From the NCBI GenBank assembly GCA_021773975.1, contig JAJFJN010000005.1, positions 1 to 54,545 on the forward strand: 54,545 bases of DNA, in the 5' to 3' direction. Made by a program: the position numbers and the translations under genes. This stretch comes from Gammaproteobacteria bacterium. Its GTDB lineage: Bacteria > Pseudomonadota > Gammaproteobacteria > Chromatiales > Chromatiaceae. Within the stretch, counting starts at the first letter, position 1. Every line of letters begins with the position of its first letter. Below, in pieces: positions 28,872 through 38,289 of the stretch. The notes below the pieces were generated by a model. It was not told the origin of the DNA. It saw nothing but the letters and a program-made list of their open reading frames with translations, and did not search any database.

Positions 28872-29578
28872 AAAATCATCCAGTACAACCCGCTCCAATA
28901 AACCCTCACACTCAGCGTGGCGCAGTATTGGTTGTCGCTATGCTTCTGTTACTTGTCATGACAGTACTAGGCGTATCTGGCGCAGGGAATTCACTGCTTG
29001 AAGAACGCATGTCAAACAACTTCCATGAATCCTATTCAGCCATGCAATCAGCTGAAACAGCACTGCGTGTTGCAGAAAACTGGCTGACTGAAGAGGTAAA
29101 AGCCGGTGCTGTTCAATTTGTGCCAACAACAGATGCAAGCTACCTGGCATCACAAGACTGGTTTGGCACTGACTCAACAAAAAAAGGGCTGTACTCCACC
29201 CAGGCTGCACCGGGTATTTCTACACTCTGCCAAGGGAAAACCGCCAGTGAATGCACCTTCAATGCCATTGACGAAACACATTGGCGCTTAAACAGCGATA
29301 CACAACCAAAAGGGTATGCCACACTAGGCAGCGATGATCTTGGTACAGGAGAGTTACCATCCATTAATAACAGTAATAACAGTTTAATATCACAACCACC
29401 TCGCTTCATTATCGAGTACCTAGGCCGGGGTTTAGGGCCAGCCCCCAGCATCGTCATGGGGTCATCATCTGCAACAGCTGACGCTCGAATGTATGCTTTT
29501 AGAATAACTGCCATAGGTTGGGGTGGTGAAGCAACAAGCCGTTATGTTTTACAAAGCCACTTTCAATTACAACTATAA
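28868..29578 (+). CDS. pilX: Type IV pilus assembly protein PilX
   Basis: 236 residues. Leader ends in HTQRGAVLVVAMLLLLVMTV; the RGAVLVV site without Phe at +1 is usual for PilX, and EERMSNNFHESYSAMQSAETALR is the hallmark segment after the transmembrane helix. Part of the minor pilin tip complex; overlaps pilW by four bases and precedes pilY1 by 33 bases. Confidence 0.92.
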   Translation: MKNHPVQPAPINPHTQRGAVLVVAMLLLLVMTVLGVSGAGNSLLEERMSNNFHESYSAMQSAETALRVAENWLTEEVKAGAVQFVPTTDASYLASQDWFGTDSTKKGLYSTQAAPGISTLCQGKTASECTFNAIDETHWRLNSDTQPKGYATLGSDDLGTGELPSINNSNNSLISQPPRFIIEYLGRGLGPAPSIVMGSSSATADARMYAFRITAIGWGGEATSRYVLQSHFQLQL

Positions 29579-29611
29579 CGTTCAGAATCTAATTAAAGAG
29601 TACAAACAAAC

Positions 29612-32600
29612 ATGAGCATTCTGGATATCTTAATAAAAGAAAAAGCACCAAACACACTATTAGCCGGCATTACTGGGTTGGCTGCAATATTGATGCATCC
29701 CTCTGCATATTCCATTGAACAATCGCCGCTATTTCTACAGCAAGCTGTAGCTCCAAACATCATGCTGCTACTCGATAATTCAGCCTCAATGAATAAAGAG
29801 GTTTTATTAAGCACAACAGGGAACTGCCCTTTCCGTTGCTACCTGGATTTCACACCTCGAAGTATTGCTACGGGTGCATTAGATGAAAACATGCAATTAA
29901 ATCTTTGCCCAGGCTATAACACGCTAATGTTCAACCCATCAAAAACATATACCCACTGGCGTGGAAAAAATCAGGATGGTGAGCCATATCAAGATGCAAA
30001 AGTCGATAGCGCATTAGAAAACCCATTTCTCACAAATGCCAACAGCTCCTGCACTGCAGGAAATGGATATAGCAGCTCATACACCAATGACGGGAATGAC
30101 GGGGTGTGCGACCTAACAACAGATATGGGGCCAAATGAAGAAGGGGCCTACTATTACGCATGGAATGATGCAGACAATGATGACCAGTATGACGCAAATG
30201 AGTGCTTACTCGATAATAAAATATTAGTTAAAAACATGAGTACTGCTGAAAAAACAAACTTTGCAAACTGGTTTAGTTACTACCGCAAAAGAGAGTATGT
30301 AATGAAATTTGCGCTCTCTGCAATCATATCTGAATCTCAGGATCGTATTGGCCTGGCTGTAATCAACCCAAATATGACAGAAGATGCAGATGGCAATAAA
30401 ATATTCTTAGGCAAGGACGAGCAGTTTGGCACTGAAGTCACAGACATGGTGACATCAGACAACAAAAATACATTATTAACAAACCTCTTTCGCATTAAAA
30501 CACTTGGTAGCACACCACTACGACAAGCACTGGACAATGTTGGTCATTACTTTGATCAAACTGATAGCGACTACGGAAATAATCTTTTTGGTTTCCCACC
30601 AGATGAAGGATCACCTAATGAAAGGTCGCCTATTTTAAGTAAAAATGATGGCGGCGAATGCCAACAAAATTTTGTTGTGGCACTATCTGATGGATACTGG
30701 AACGACCGCCTATCCCCAGCAGTTGGGAATGCCGATGGTGACAACAGCAGCGACTACGACATGCAATCTTATGGGGATAGCTATAATGACGCCACCCTAG
30801 CCGATGTTGCAATGCACTATTATGAAAAGGATTTAAGCGCCCTTGACAATCCAATAGCCGACGCGCTCTCTACCAGCAGAGACAACAACCCCGCACAACA
30901 CCTGGTTACATATACTGTTTCATTTGGCCTCACTGGCACTCTCCCTACCAACAGCACAGGTGGCATCTGCAATCCATCCCAGCCTACTGTTTTAGCTACT
31001 GATCAAGGATGGCCAGAAATTTGTTCGGATTCATTATATACAGGTACCGGCTCTGGATGGCCTGAACCTACAGAAAATGAAGCCACTACAATCGATGACA
31101 TGCAACATGCTGCCTGGAATGGTCGTGGAGAGTTTTTAAGCGCTACCAATCCGCAAGCATTGATAACAACACTAAAAGCGGCAATCACCGATATCGAAGA
31201 GCGTAGTGATATCGCAGCAGCAACGGCTATTAGCTTTAATTCGACCAATATGCGGTCAGGTGGGTATGTCTATCAGGCTGGATTTGACTCAGACACATGG
31301 TCTGGCCAACTATTCGCCTATCGCCTTACAGGAAACCAGGTAAACAACACCCCCGCATGGAAGGCACACACAAAGCTTTCAGCACTCGCTGAGCCCAGTA
31401 GCAGCCGAGTAATAATTACACACAATGGAGATCATGGCATTCCATTTTCAACTGACTCATTTCCTGCTGACTATGAAAACCCAGTTATAACCAACGATGA
31501 GCTGGCTTTAGAGCAAGTAAACGACTTACTCGCCAATTTCACCTCCACCGCCAACGCCAACGCCAATGCCAATGCCCACGCCAATGCTCGAACTCAGCAT
31601 GCCAACGATATAATCCAGTACATAAGAGGCGATTCCAGTAACGAAGAAACAAACGGCGGCACCTTTCGCTCACGCAACAACAACCTGCTTGCAGATATTA
31701 TCCACTCAGCCCCTGTTTATGTAGGAAGCCCCAACCCGGCTATATATCCTGACAACATAGAAAGTAAACCCTATTATAAATGGGCAACTGATAATGCTTC
31801 ACGCACCCCAATGATCTATGTTGGCGCAAACGATGGCGGGCTACATGCTTTTGATGCCGAAACAGGCGCTGAAAAGTTTGTCTATATTCCAAAACTGATA
31901 TTTTCAGCCGATAGGCATGAGGGGCTGCACTGGCTTGCTGACCCCGCCTATGCCGATGCCCATCGTTATTATGTAGATCAAACACCTGCTATTAATAATG
32001 TTTTTATTGATGGTAACTGGAAAACAGTTCTTGTTAGTGGCCTTCGAGGTGGAGGTAAAGGATTGTTTGCACTTGATGTCACCAACCCAAGCGACTTCTC
32101 CAATGAAACCAATGCTGCAGAAAAGGTAGCACACTGGGAGTTTACCAATGACACTACTGACGTTGATAACAACCTTGGCTACACCTTCAGCCAACCCACA
32201 TTAGTAAAGCTAAACAATGAAACTAAGGATTGGGCTGCCATCATTGGCAATGGATATGAGTCAACCGGCGATGGAAAAGCCCGGCTATTTATCATCAAGC
32301 TATCTGACGGATCACTCATTAAATCTATTGATACAGGTGCAGGCGACATTGAAAATCATGATTGCGCTAATCCAGACAGCCAATGCAATGGATTATCAAC
32401 ACCGGCTGTTGTTGACCTCAACGGCGATGGCATAGCCGATAGAGCATACGCTGGCGACCTTCAAGGCAATCTTTGGTCGTTTGATCTCTCAAGCGCTGAC
32501 CAAGATGACTGGAGCAAAAGTCTATTATTTAAAGCTGAAATCAGCGACACACCACAACCCATAACCAGTCGCCCTGCAGTGACTCTCCACCCCGATCAAC

Positions 32601-33331
32601 AAAGCATAAGCACTGCACCTAACACCATGGTATTTTTTGGAACTGGACAATATATAAATAATGCAGATCTTAGCAATACCGACACCCAAAGTTTTTATGG
32701 CATATGGGATGTCTCGGATGAGGATGGCAGTAGCATACAAACTTACCGCGATAATCTAGTAGAACAGCAGATCCTAACTGACGCCAATATTCCAGATAAC
32801 ATACGTGTAATGAGCAACAATGTCGTCAACTATTCAACAACAGCAACACCTATAGTACGCGGATGGTATCTTGATTTTGATGCTGATACAGCAGAAGAAA
32901 AAGAGCGCGTTATTTCTGATCCAATAATCTTTGGTGAGCTTGTAGCATTTACAACAACAATACCTGATCAAAATCTTTGCGGTATTGCTGGCGGCAGCTG
33001 GCTTATGGTTTTAGATTCAAACAGTGGCGGCCAACCTGGATTTACTGCGCTCGATAGAAATAGAGACAGACTCTTTAATCAAAACGACATAATTAGCACT
33101 GATGATGCAGACCACAACATATCAGGAGTAAGATCTGGCAACCTATATTGGCAACCTAGCATTATTCAAACAGGTGCCGGAAACTCAGGCACCATTTATC
33201 TACCTAAAAACAACGAACCTACTGAAGAAGGAGAAGGTGGAGAAGATGATAATGATCACCTTGATCAAATCGACATTCAAGGAATGACCTCTTCAGAAGC
33301 CCGTTCATCCTGGTCACGGTTTAATTTTTAA
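29612..33331 (+). CDS. pilY1: Type IV pilus tip adhesin / mechanosensor PilY1
   Basis: 1239 residues. A signal peptide ends near residue 34. A von Willebrand A-like region follows with the MIDAS-type NIMLLLDNSASMN (residues about 50-62), interrupted by acidic, Ca-binding-like segments. The C-terminal half is the PilY1 beta-propeller: YVGANDGGLHAFDAETG (about 735) and the conserved calcium loop DLNGDGIADRAYAGD (about 935). An Asn-Ala repeat lies at about residues 646-660. PilY1 caps the minor pilin complex and mediates adhesion, retraction control and surface sensing. Length is near that of Pseudomonas PilY1. Confidence 0.94.
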   Translation: MSILDILIKEKAPNTLLAGITGLAAILMHPSAYSIEQSPLFLQQAVAPNIMLLLDNSASMNKEVLLSTTGNCPFRCYLDFTPRSIATGALDENMQLNLCPGYNTLMFNPSKTYTHWRGKNQDGEPYQDAKVDSALENPFLTNANSSCTAGNGYSSSYTNDGNDGVCDLTTDMGPNEEGAYYYAWNDADNDDQYDANECLLDNKILVKNMSTAEKTNFANWFSYYRKREYVMKFALSAIISESQDRIGLAVINPNMTEDADGNKIFLGKDEQFGTEVTDMVTSDNKNTLLTNLFRIKTLGSTPLRQALDNVGHYFDQTDSDYGNNLFGFPPDEGSPNERSPILSKNDGGECQQNFVVALSDGYWNDRLSPAVGNADGDNSSDYDMQSYGDSYNDATLADVAMHYYEKDLSALDNPIADALSTSRDNNPAQHLVTYTVSFGLTGTLPTNSTGGICNPSQPTVLATDQGWPEICSDSLYTGTGSGWPEPTENEATTIDDMQHAAWNGRGEFLSATNPQALITTLKAAITDIEERSDIAAATAISFNSTNMRSGGYVYQAGFDSDTWSGQLFAYRLTGNQVNNTPAWKAHTKLSALAEPSSSRVIITHNGDHGIPFSTDSFPADYENPVITNDELALEQVNDLLANFTSTANANANANAHANARTQHANDIIQYIRGDSSNEETNGGTFRSRNNNLLADIIHSAPVYVGSPNPAIYPDNIESKPYYKWATDNASRTPMIYVGANDGGLHAFDAETGAEKFVYIPKLIFSADRHEGLHWLADPAYADAHRYYVDQTPAINNVFIDGNWKTVLVSGLRGGGKGLFALDVTNPSDFSNETNAAEKVAHWEFTNDTTDVDNNLGYTFSQPTLVKLNNETKDWAAIIGNGYESTGDGKARLFIIKLSDGSLIKSIDTGAGDIENHDCANPDSQCNGLSTPAVVDLNGDGIADRAYAGDLQGNLWSFDLSSADQDDWSKSLLFKAEISDTPQPITSRPAVTLHPDQQSISTAPNTMVFFGTGQYINNADLSNTDTQSFYGIWDVSDEDGSSIQTYRDNLVEQQILTDANIPDNIRVMSNNVVNYSTTATPIVRGWYLDFDADTAEEKERVISDPIIFGELVAFTTTIPDQNLCGIAGGSWLMVLDSNSGGQPGFTALDRNRDRLFNQNDIISTDDADHNISGVRSGNLYWQPSIIQTGAGNSGTIYLPKNNEPTEEGEGGEDDNDHLDQIDIQGMTSSEARSSWSRFNF
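31549..31590 (+). repeat. Imperfect hexanucleotide repeat inside pilY1
   Basis: Six to seven tandem copies of GCCAAY-type hexamers encode an alternating Asn-Ala run (with one His). Because the unit is six bases, copy-number change keeps the frame; it would alter linker length only. It sits between the vWA-like part and the beta-propeller. Confidence 0.75.
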
Positions 33332-33358
33332 AATCAACTACTTTCATCACTTACAACA

Positions 33359-33721
33359 ATGAATATTCAAACCCAATACCACAGGTTAATTGGCATAACT
33401 TGCCTTGCCGCAACTATTGTCCTATTCACTACTCAGCTGTATGCAAGTAATGACATGCACAGTTCAAGGCATCAACTACAAAACACAGAGATCACCCAAA
33501 GAGCTTCAACCGGTAAGTTTTTTGGATACGATCAAGAAACAAGAAAGATATGGATCAATGATTTTGTCTATTTATTAAGTGTCGACTACAGAGTCATTGG
33601 CACTTCAACAAAACTGGGACTGCTTTCAGCTATCAAATACCAGGAGGTTGTTACGTTTAAAACGGCTCCTAATCCACAGCGCCCATCCGTTCCCTACATT
33701 ATTGAAATTCGTCGCAAATAA
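33359..33721 (+). CDS. Small secreted protein in the pilY2 position
   Basis: 120 residues with a signal peptide (LYA-SND). The mature part has a compact beta pattern, GKFFGYDQETRKIWINDFVYLL, then a hydrophobic segment and VVTFKTAPN. It lies between pilY1 and pilE, exactly where Pseudomonas has pilY2, and the size matches PilY2 (about 115 residues). Sequence similarity cannot be judged by eye, so I call it PilY2-like by position only. Confidence 0.65.
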   Translation: MNIQTQYHRLIGITCLAATIVLFTTQLYASNDMHSSRHQLQNTEITQRASTGKFFGYDQETRKIWINDFVYLLSVDYRVIGTSTKLGLLSAIKYQEVVTFKTAPNPQRPSVPYIIEIRRK

Positions 33722-33733
33722 ATGCAGGGCTAT

Positions 33734-34168
33734 ATGAACACAAATAACGCATTGCATAACGGATTCACGCTGTTAGAGCTTATGATAGCCGTTGTTATTC
33801 TCTCTATTCTGGCCGCAGTTGCCTACCCTTCATATATGGGGCAGGTTCAAAAAACCCGGCGGGTTGATGGAAAAAGTGCGGTACTTGAAATTGCAATGGC
33901 TCAAGAGCAGTACTACACAAGCAAGAAAACATATGCTAGTACTTTAAATTTACTTTCCATTGATTCTGCATTAAAAGCAGGCAACTCTAAAGAAGGCTAC
34001 TACACACTCGCCCTAGGAGGCTTTACAGCGACAACATTTACTATTACTGCTACTGCTACAGCAACCGGAGCGCAGGCTGGTGATACAAACTGCAAAAAAA
34101 TGACCATGAATCAAATGGGCGTACAAGCATCTACCAACGGCACCACCAGCACAACGGGGTGCTGGTAA
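33734..34168 (+). CDS. pilE: Type IV pilin / minor pilin PilE
   Basis: 144 residues from the ATG at 33734, which follows CAGGG; the ATG at 33722 directly at the end of the previous gene would add four residues. Prepilin site HNGFTLLELMIAVVILSILA, then AYPSYMGQVQKTRRVDGKSA, typical of PilE-type minor pilins, and a C-terminal disulfide pair (CKKMTMNQMG... and the final C-W). Last gene of the cluster; psd on the opposite strand ends 16 bases away. Confidence 0.9.
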   Translation: MNTNNALHNGFTLLELMIAVVILSILAAVAYPSYMGQVQKTRRVDGKSAVLEIAMAQEQYYTSKKTYASTLNLLSIDSALKAGNSKEGYYTLALGGFTATTFTITATATATGAQAGDTNCKKMTMNQMGVQASTNGTTSTTGCW

Positions 34169-34184
34169 ATCAGCACCGCTAATA

Positions 34185-35069
34185 CTACTGAACAATACCA
34201 ATGCCTTGCCCCATACAAAGCCTGGTATCAGGCGCCATTGCCGTACTCCATTCAACAGCTTCTTTCCCAAATAGCAGCACCACCGTTGATCCCATATTAA
34301 AACGGCCAATCTCTGCACCACGATCAAAGTCCATAGGTTCGAGACTTTCATCTCCATAGTTCCAACTTCTTACACTACGTGACAATGGAGCTACCGTACC
34401 TGCCCATACCGTGTCCATGCTGGCGACAAAGATAGCACCGACCATAATAACGGCCATCGGTCCCACAGCTGTTTCAAACAGATTAACTACACGTTCATTG
34501 CGACTAAAAAGGCGAGGCACTGTTCTGGTGGTTGACGGACTGACACTGAACAAACGACCAGGTATATGCAACATCTTCGTTAATCGCCCTGCAAGTGGAA
34601 GGTGGATGCGATGATAATCGCGTGGTGAGAGATAAATAGTAGCAAAGCACCCATCCTCAAATGCATCCATTAAGGCTTTATCGCCACCCACCAACTCTTC
34701 CAACGAATAGTCTTGGCCTTTAGCCTGGAAAATACGACCATTAACAATTTGACCCGATTGACTAACAGCACCATCAACTGGGCTCAGCACCACATTAGCT
34801 TCAGTTGCTAAAGGCCGAGCGTCAGGACGGAGTGGGCGTGTAAAGAATGCATTAAAACTGGCATATGCTGTAGGATCGGGTTCTGCTGCAATTGCCATAT
34901 CAATGTCATACAGTTTGATAGCCTGGCGGATCAATAGATTTTTAAAGGGAACCCATTCACAACGGGTAATCAGATACATCACCTGAGATAACAGGTGATG
35001 TGGTAAGAGATAAAGCAGCAACGCAAATAGTTTGTCGATTAGGCCTGCATCCGAATTACGTCCCATCAC
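34185..35069 (-). CDS. psd: Phosphatidylserine decarboxylase
   Basis: 294 residues (GTG at 35069 or ATG at 35066). The self-cleavage site is G-S-T in FNMGSTVVLLF, with S261 becoming the pyruvoyl group; D99 (SPVDG) and H156 (DYHRIHLP) complete the charge relay. It forms phosphatidylethanolamine in the inner membrane from the product of PssA (7.7 kb). GTG overlaps the rhodanese stop by one base (TAGTG), so it is the last gene of a three-gene operon. In many related bacteria psd lies beside pssA; here it has moved. Confidence 0.95.
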   Translation of the reverse strand: MMGRNSDAGLIDKLFALLLYLLPHHLLSQVMYLITRCEWVPFKNLLIRQAIKLYDIDMAIAAEPDPTAYASFNAFFTRPLRPDARPLATEANVVLSPVDGAVSQSGQIVNGRIFQAKGQDYSLEELVGGDKALMDAFEDGCFATIYLSPRDYHRIHLPLAGRLTKMLHIPGRLFSVSPSTTRTVPRLFSRNERVVNLFETAVGPMAVIMVGAIFVASMDTVWAGTVAPLSRSVRSWNYGDESLEPMDFDRGAEIGRFNMGSTVVLLFGKEAVEWSTAMAPDTRLCMGQGIGIVQ

Positions 35070-35887
35070 TACTTCTCAACCGGGGTATCTTCTCTATTCC
35101 CCCAATCAGACCATGACCCGGGATAACTTTTCACCTGCGTATAGCCTAATGATTTAAGTGTAATATAGGTCAATGATGAACGGTGATTTGTCTGGCAGTA
35201 GGTAATGACCTGCTTGTCTGGTGAAACACCACGATCAGACAGTGCCAACTCCAATACGGCACTGGATTTAATACGCTGGTTATTTAGGGGATCCATAATA
35301 TCCTGCCAGTCCCAGTGCTTGGCCCCTGGGATATGCCCACCATGAGCGGCCATCATTTGGCGGCCACTGTATTCATCTGCACTACGCGCATCAATTAATA
35401 CAACACGATCATTATTTAAATTTTGCATAATATGATCTGCATCAGCAATCGGCTGAGCTGAGTAGTGGCCAGTAAAAATAGCCGGCTTAACCTCAACAAC
35501 ACCCGCATCCAGCTTGTGACCGTCATTTGCCCAGGCATAAAGTCCGCCATTTAACATCGACATATGTTGATGGCCCATAATCTCAAGCGTCCACAGCAAG
35601 CGAGCTGATTTGCCACCACCCTCATCATCATAGGCAACCACATGAGTATTCTCACTAATTCCTATAGCAGAGAACAGACGTTCTAAATCGGCTACCTCTG
35701 GCACCAAACCGTGCACTGGCGGATTTGCTGCGATAATCTGGCTATATTCAAGATGAACAGCACCAGGGATATGGTACTGCGCATAGGTAGGTTCCTGGCA
35801 AAGGTCGACAACCAACAAGCCATCCTGACCAAGTAAGGGAGCCAACTCATTGGCTTCAACAATCAACGGTAGATCAAGCGCGGACAT
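35069..35887 (-). CDS. Sulfurtransferase with two rhodanese domains
   Basis: 272 residues. Two rhodanese domains: the inactive N-terminal one (LLVVDLCQEPTYAQYHIPGA) and the catalytic one (VLIDARSADEYSGRQMMAAH) with active-site cysteine in ITYCQTNHRSSLTY. The CQTNHRS loop is unlike the CG-T/SG-T/V loop of mercaptopyruvate enzymes and resembles the thiosulfate sulfurtransferase variants found beside psd in gammaproteobacteria. It moves sulfane sulfur to an unknown acceptor. Start codon immediately follows the aminotransferase stop. Confidence 0.87.
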   Translation of the reverse strand: MSALDLPLIVEANELAPLLGQDGLLVVDLCQEPTYAQYHIPGAVHLEYSQIIAANPPVHGLVPEVADLERLFSAIGISENTHVVAYDDEGGGKSARLLWTLEIMGHQHMSMLNGGLYAWANDGHKLDAGVVEVKPAIFTGHYSAQPIADADHIMQNLNNDRVVLIDARSADEYSGRQMMAAHGGHIPGAKHWDWQDIMDPLNNQRIKSSAVLELALSDRGVSPDKQVITYCQTNHRSSLTYITLKSLGYTQVKSYPGSWSDWGNREDTPVEK

Positions 35888-37072
35888 CTATCTGCTCTCC
35901 AGTGTTTTGTGTACAGTTGCAAGGGCACTACAGGTTTTAATCAGCGATTCAAACGCACCCACGCAAAGCAAAATATTTTCAGGTCGGCTGCTATAACCCA
36001 TTAGACCAATCCGCCAGATATTGCCTTTCAATGGTCCCAGCCCTGCACCAATCTCCAGGTTATAATATTTCATCAATCCAGATCGCACCTCTGCATCATC
36101 CAGATTTTCAGGTATCCGCACCGCATTTAGTTGAGGGAGGCGCTGGTCTTTACGCACCAAAAACTCAATACCCAGTGCCTCTAACCCATCTTTCAGCACA
36201 AGATGGTTGCGCAAGTGTCGATCCCAGGCATTTTCCAGCCCTTCTTCTCTGAGCATAACCAGTGATTCATGCAGGCCATACAATGCATTGACGGGAGCAG
36301 TATGGTGATAAACTCTGCGTTTCCCCTTGCCCCAATAAGCCATAATAAGGTTTAAATCCATAAACCAGCTCTGTACTTTGCTCCGGCGGTTTTTTACCTT
36401 CTGCAAAGCGCGTTCACTAAAAGTAATGGGAGACAAGCCCGGCGCACAGGATAGACATTTCTGAGAACCTGAATAGACGGCATCAAGACCCCACTCATCA
36501 ACCAAAACAGGTGATCCACCCAACGAGGTCACGGCATCAACCAACGTCAAACAATCATGCTGAAAGGCCAGATCAGACAAACCTCTTGCATCAGACTCAA
36601 CACCCGTTGAGGTCTCTGCATGCACAAAGGCAAGAATCCTTGCATCTGGATTGCTGCTCAAAGCAGCCTCCACCTTTTCAAGGTCAATAGCTGAACCCCA
36701 CTCGTCCTCTACCATAATAGGTATACCACCACAGCGCTCCACATTCTCCTTCATGCGACCACCAAACACGCCGTTCTGACAAACAACAACCTTATCACCC
36801 GGCTCTACCAGATTAGCAAAACAGGCCTCCATGCCTGCTGACCCTGGGGCAGAGAGAGGAAACGTGATTGAATTTTCTGTTTGAAAAGCATATTGCAATA
36901 GCACCTTGACCTCATCCATCAAATCAATAAATGAGGAATCAAGATGACCAATCGTAGGCTGAGCCATAGCGGCCAACACTCGAGGATGAACATCTGATGG
37001 CCCTGGCCCCATTAAAGTACGAGGGGTTGGGTTGAATGATCTAATTCGTGCAGATTTAGTATCTATATTCAT
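35888..37072 (-). CDS. Alanine-glyoxylate / serine-pyruvate type aminotransferase (class V)
   Basis: 394 residues from the ATG at 37072 (MNIDTKSARIRSFNPTPRTL); an in-frame ATG at 37111 adds 13 residues. PLP class V fold: LMGPGPSDVHPRVLAAM at the start, PGSAGMEACFANLVEPGD, and the PLP lysine in YSGSQKCLSCAPGLSP (about residue 195). RHLRNHLVLKDGLEALG and the NIWRIGLMGYSS end are family marks. It transfers an amino group to glyoxylate or pyruvate; the precise pair is not decided by sequence. First gene of the operon with the rhodanese and psd. Confidence 0.88.
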   Translation of the reverse strand: MNIDTKSARIRSFNPTPRTLMGPGPSDVHPRVLAAMAQPTIGHLDSSFIDLMDEVKVLLQYAFQTENSITFPLSAPGSAGMEACFANLVEPGDKVVVCQNGVFGGRMKENVERCGGIPIMVEDEWGSAIDLEKVEAALSSNPDARILAFVHAETSTGVESDARGLSDLAFQHDCLTLVDAVTSLGGSPVLVDEWGLDAVYSGSQKCLSCAPGLSPITFSERALQKVKNRRSKVQSWFMDLNLIMAYWGKGKRRVYHHTAPVNALYGLHESLVMLREEGLENAWDRHLRNHLVLKDGLEALGIEFLVRKDQRLPQLNAVRIPENLDDAEVRSGLMKYYNLEIGAGLGPLKGNIWRIGLMGYSSRPENILLCVGAFESLIKTCSALATVHKTLESR

Positions 37073-37111
37073 GACATAAAGTAAAAAGGTACACCTGCAT
37101 TTCAGAGGCAA

Positions 37112-37506
37112 ACCTTTGATAAATTAAAACAGGAAGGGTTATCACTTCAACAGATAACAAATTAATAACGCAACAACCACCCTATACCGGCCAGAACAGA
37201 GGCTCAAAGGATGGTGAATATTACAGGATTCAGAAAAACTTTACACATATGCCAATCCAATAACACTAAGACCATTTCATCAACTGATTTATGGCATTAA
37301 CTCACACTCACCAACATTACAGATCACACAACTACTGCAAGCCAAAAGCACCCACTAAAATACCCTCATGAATATTATTCCCATATTTAAAACAATGTAT
37401 ATAATTAGCGTCGCATTTATGGCAGTATGCAGCTCACAGTAATACCCCCATCAAAACCAATGCATTCATGGATGCTCAAACACTCGAATAAAAGGTGCTT
37501 AAGACA
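37112..37506. other. Intergenic region between divergent genes, no gene seen
   Basis: About 390 AT-rich bases between the aminotransferase (minus) and the second VPLPA-CTERM gene (plus). A tiny frame (37368-37442, 24 codons, hydrophobic, MNIIPIFKTMYIISVAFMAV) has no ribosome site and is probably chance. The region should hold promoters for both neighbours; I could not identify convincing boxes. Confidence 0.4.
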
Positions 37507-38094
37507 ATGAAAACAGTCAAATATTTAACCTTAATATTATTGCTTGCACCACTCGGGGTACAGGCTGCCGTAGTTAATTTCTGGCTTAACCCTCAAGATA
37601 GCGGGCCAATCAATATCGGTGAAACGGCTACATTAGATATAATGGCCGAGTGGGATGCACCTATGTACTCTGGGGCCGTCCAACTAGATTTTGATCCAGC
37701 GATTGTCCATGTTACAAACGTAACCGTATTGGTTCCATGGAATATCGCCAGCGAGAATGGAATGCCTTTAGACGGCAGCCCAGCAACAACCGGGACAGTT
37801 AGCCCCATCGGTTTTACTTACATGGATTTCATGACCGGCGATGTTAATGGCCCTGGAATATATCAATTTGCAAGCGTTGAGTTACTGGCCGTTGGTGCAG
37901 GCGTTAGCGCCTTAGAATTATCAGACCCTGACAACTATTTTTTCCAGTGGACTAATGCTGATAATACAGGCGACACCATCGCATTTAATAGCACCCCAGG
38001 CTCTGTAAACGTAAGCGCTGTCCCCCTACCAGCTGCCGCATGGTTCATGCTAAGCGGATTGGGATTTTTAGCCTTTCGTCGCCGTCAAGCATAA
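37507..38094 (+). CDS. VPLPA-CTERM sorting-signal protein with cohesin-like domain (paralogue)
   Basis: 195 residues from the ATG at 37507 (AAGGTG about 9 bases upstream; a GTG at 37495 is also in frame). Signal peptide ends near LGVQA-AVV. The mature protein begins NFWLNPQDSGPINIGETATL, closely matching DVWMDPQNSGPYTIGDNFSV of the protein at 13419-13997, and continues with a cohesin-like strand pattern (AVQLDFDPAIVHVTNVTV). C-terminal signal VPLPAAAWFMLSGLGFLAFR followed by RRQA. Substrate of an exosortase that is not in the window; likely exported to the cell surface or matrix. Confidence 0.86.
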   Translation: MKTVKYLTLILLLAPLGVQAAVVNFWLNPQDSGPINIGETATLDIMAEWDAPMYSGAVQLDFDPAIVHVTNVTVLVPWNIASENGMPLDGSPATTGTVSPIGFTYMDFMTGDVNGPGIYQFASVELLAVGAGVSALELSDPDNYFFQWTNADNTGDTIAFNSTPGSVNVSAVPLPAAAWFMLSGLGFLAFRRRQA

Positions 38095-38118
38095 TCAGCA
38101 AATCAGCAATAAATTTTA

Positions 38119-38170
38119 TGTAGCGGGAAAGCACGCAAAAACAATATTTTTGCATTCCCGCTACATTTTT
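38119..38170 (+). terminator. Rho-independent terminator of the second VPLPA-CTERM gene
   Basis: TGTAGCGGGAA at 38119-38129 pairs with TTCCCGCTACA at 38155-38165, with a nested GCAAAAA/TTTTTGC stem inside the loop and five T directly after (38166-38170). It begins 24 bases beyond the stop. Confidence 0.9.
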
Positions 38171-38289
38171 ATACCACAACACCCCTCATTACCCCCCTCC
38201 AGAGCAGATACTGAATCACGATATTTAATCGCTTTTGGTGTAACATCCTGCCTCATTGTTTTAGTTCTATTTCACCTATTATTTTAAGC

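Noticed and set aside
37368-37442. 24-codon hydrophobic frame upstream of the second VPLPA gene
   Set aside because: No ribosome site, and a short hydrophobic run is likely by chance in AT-rich DNA.
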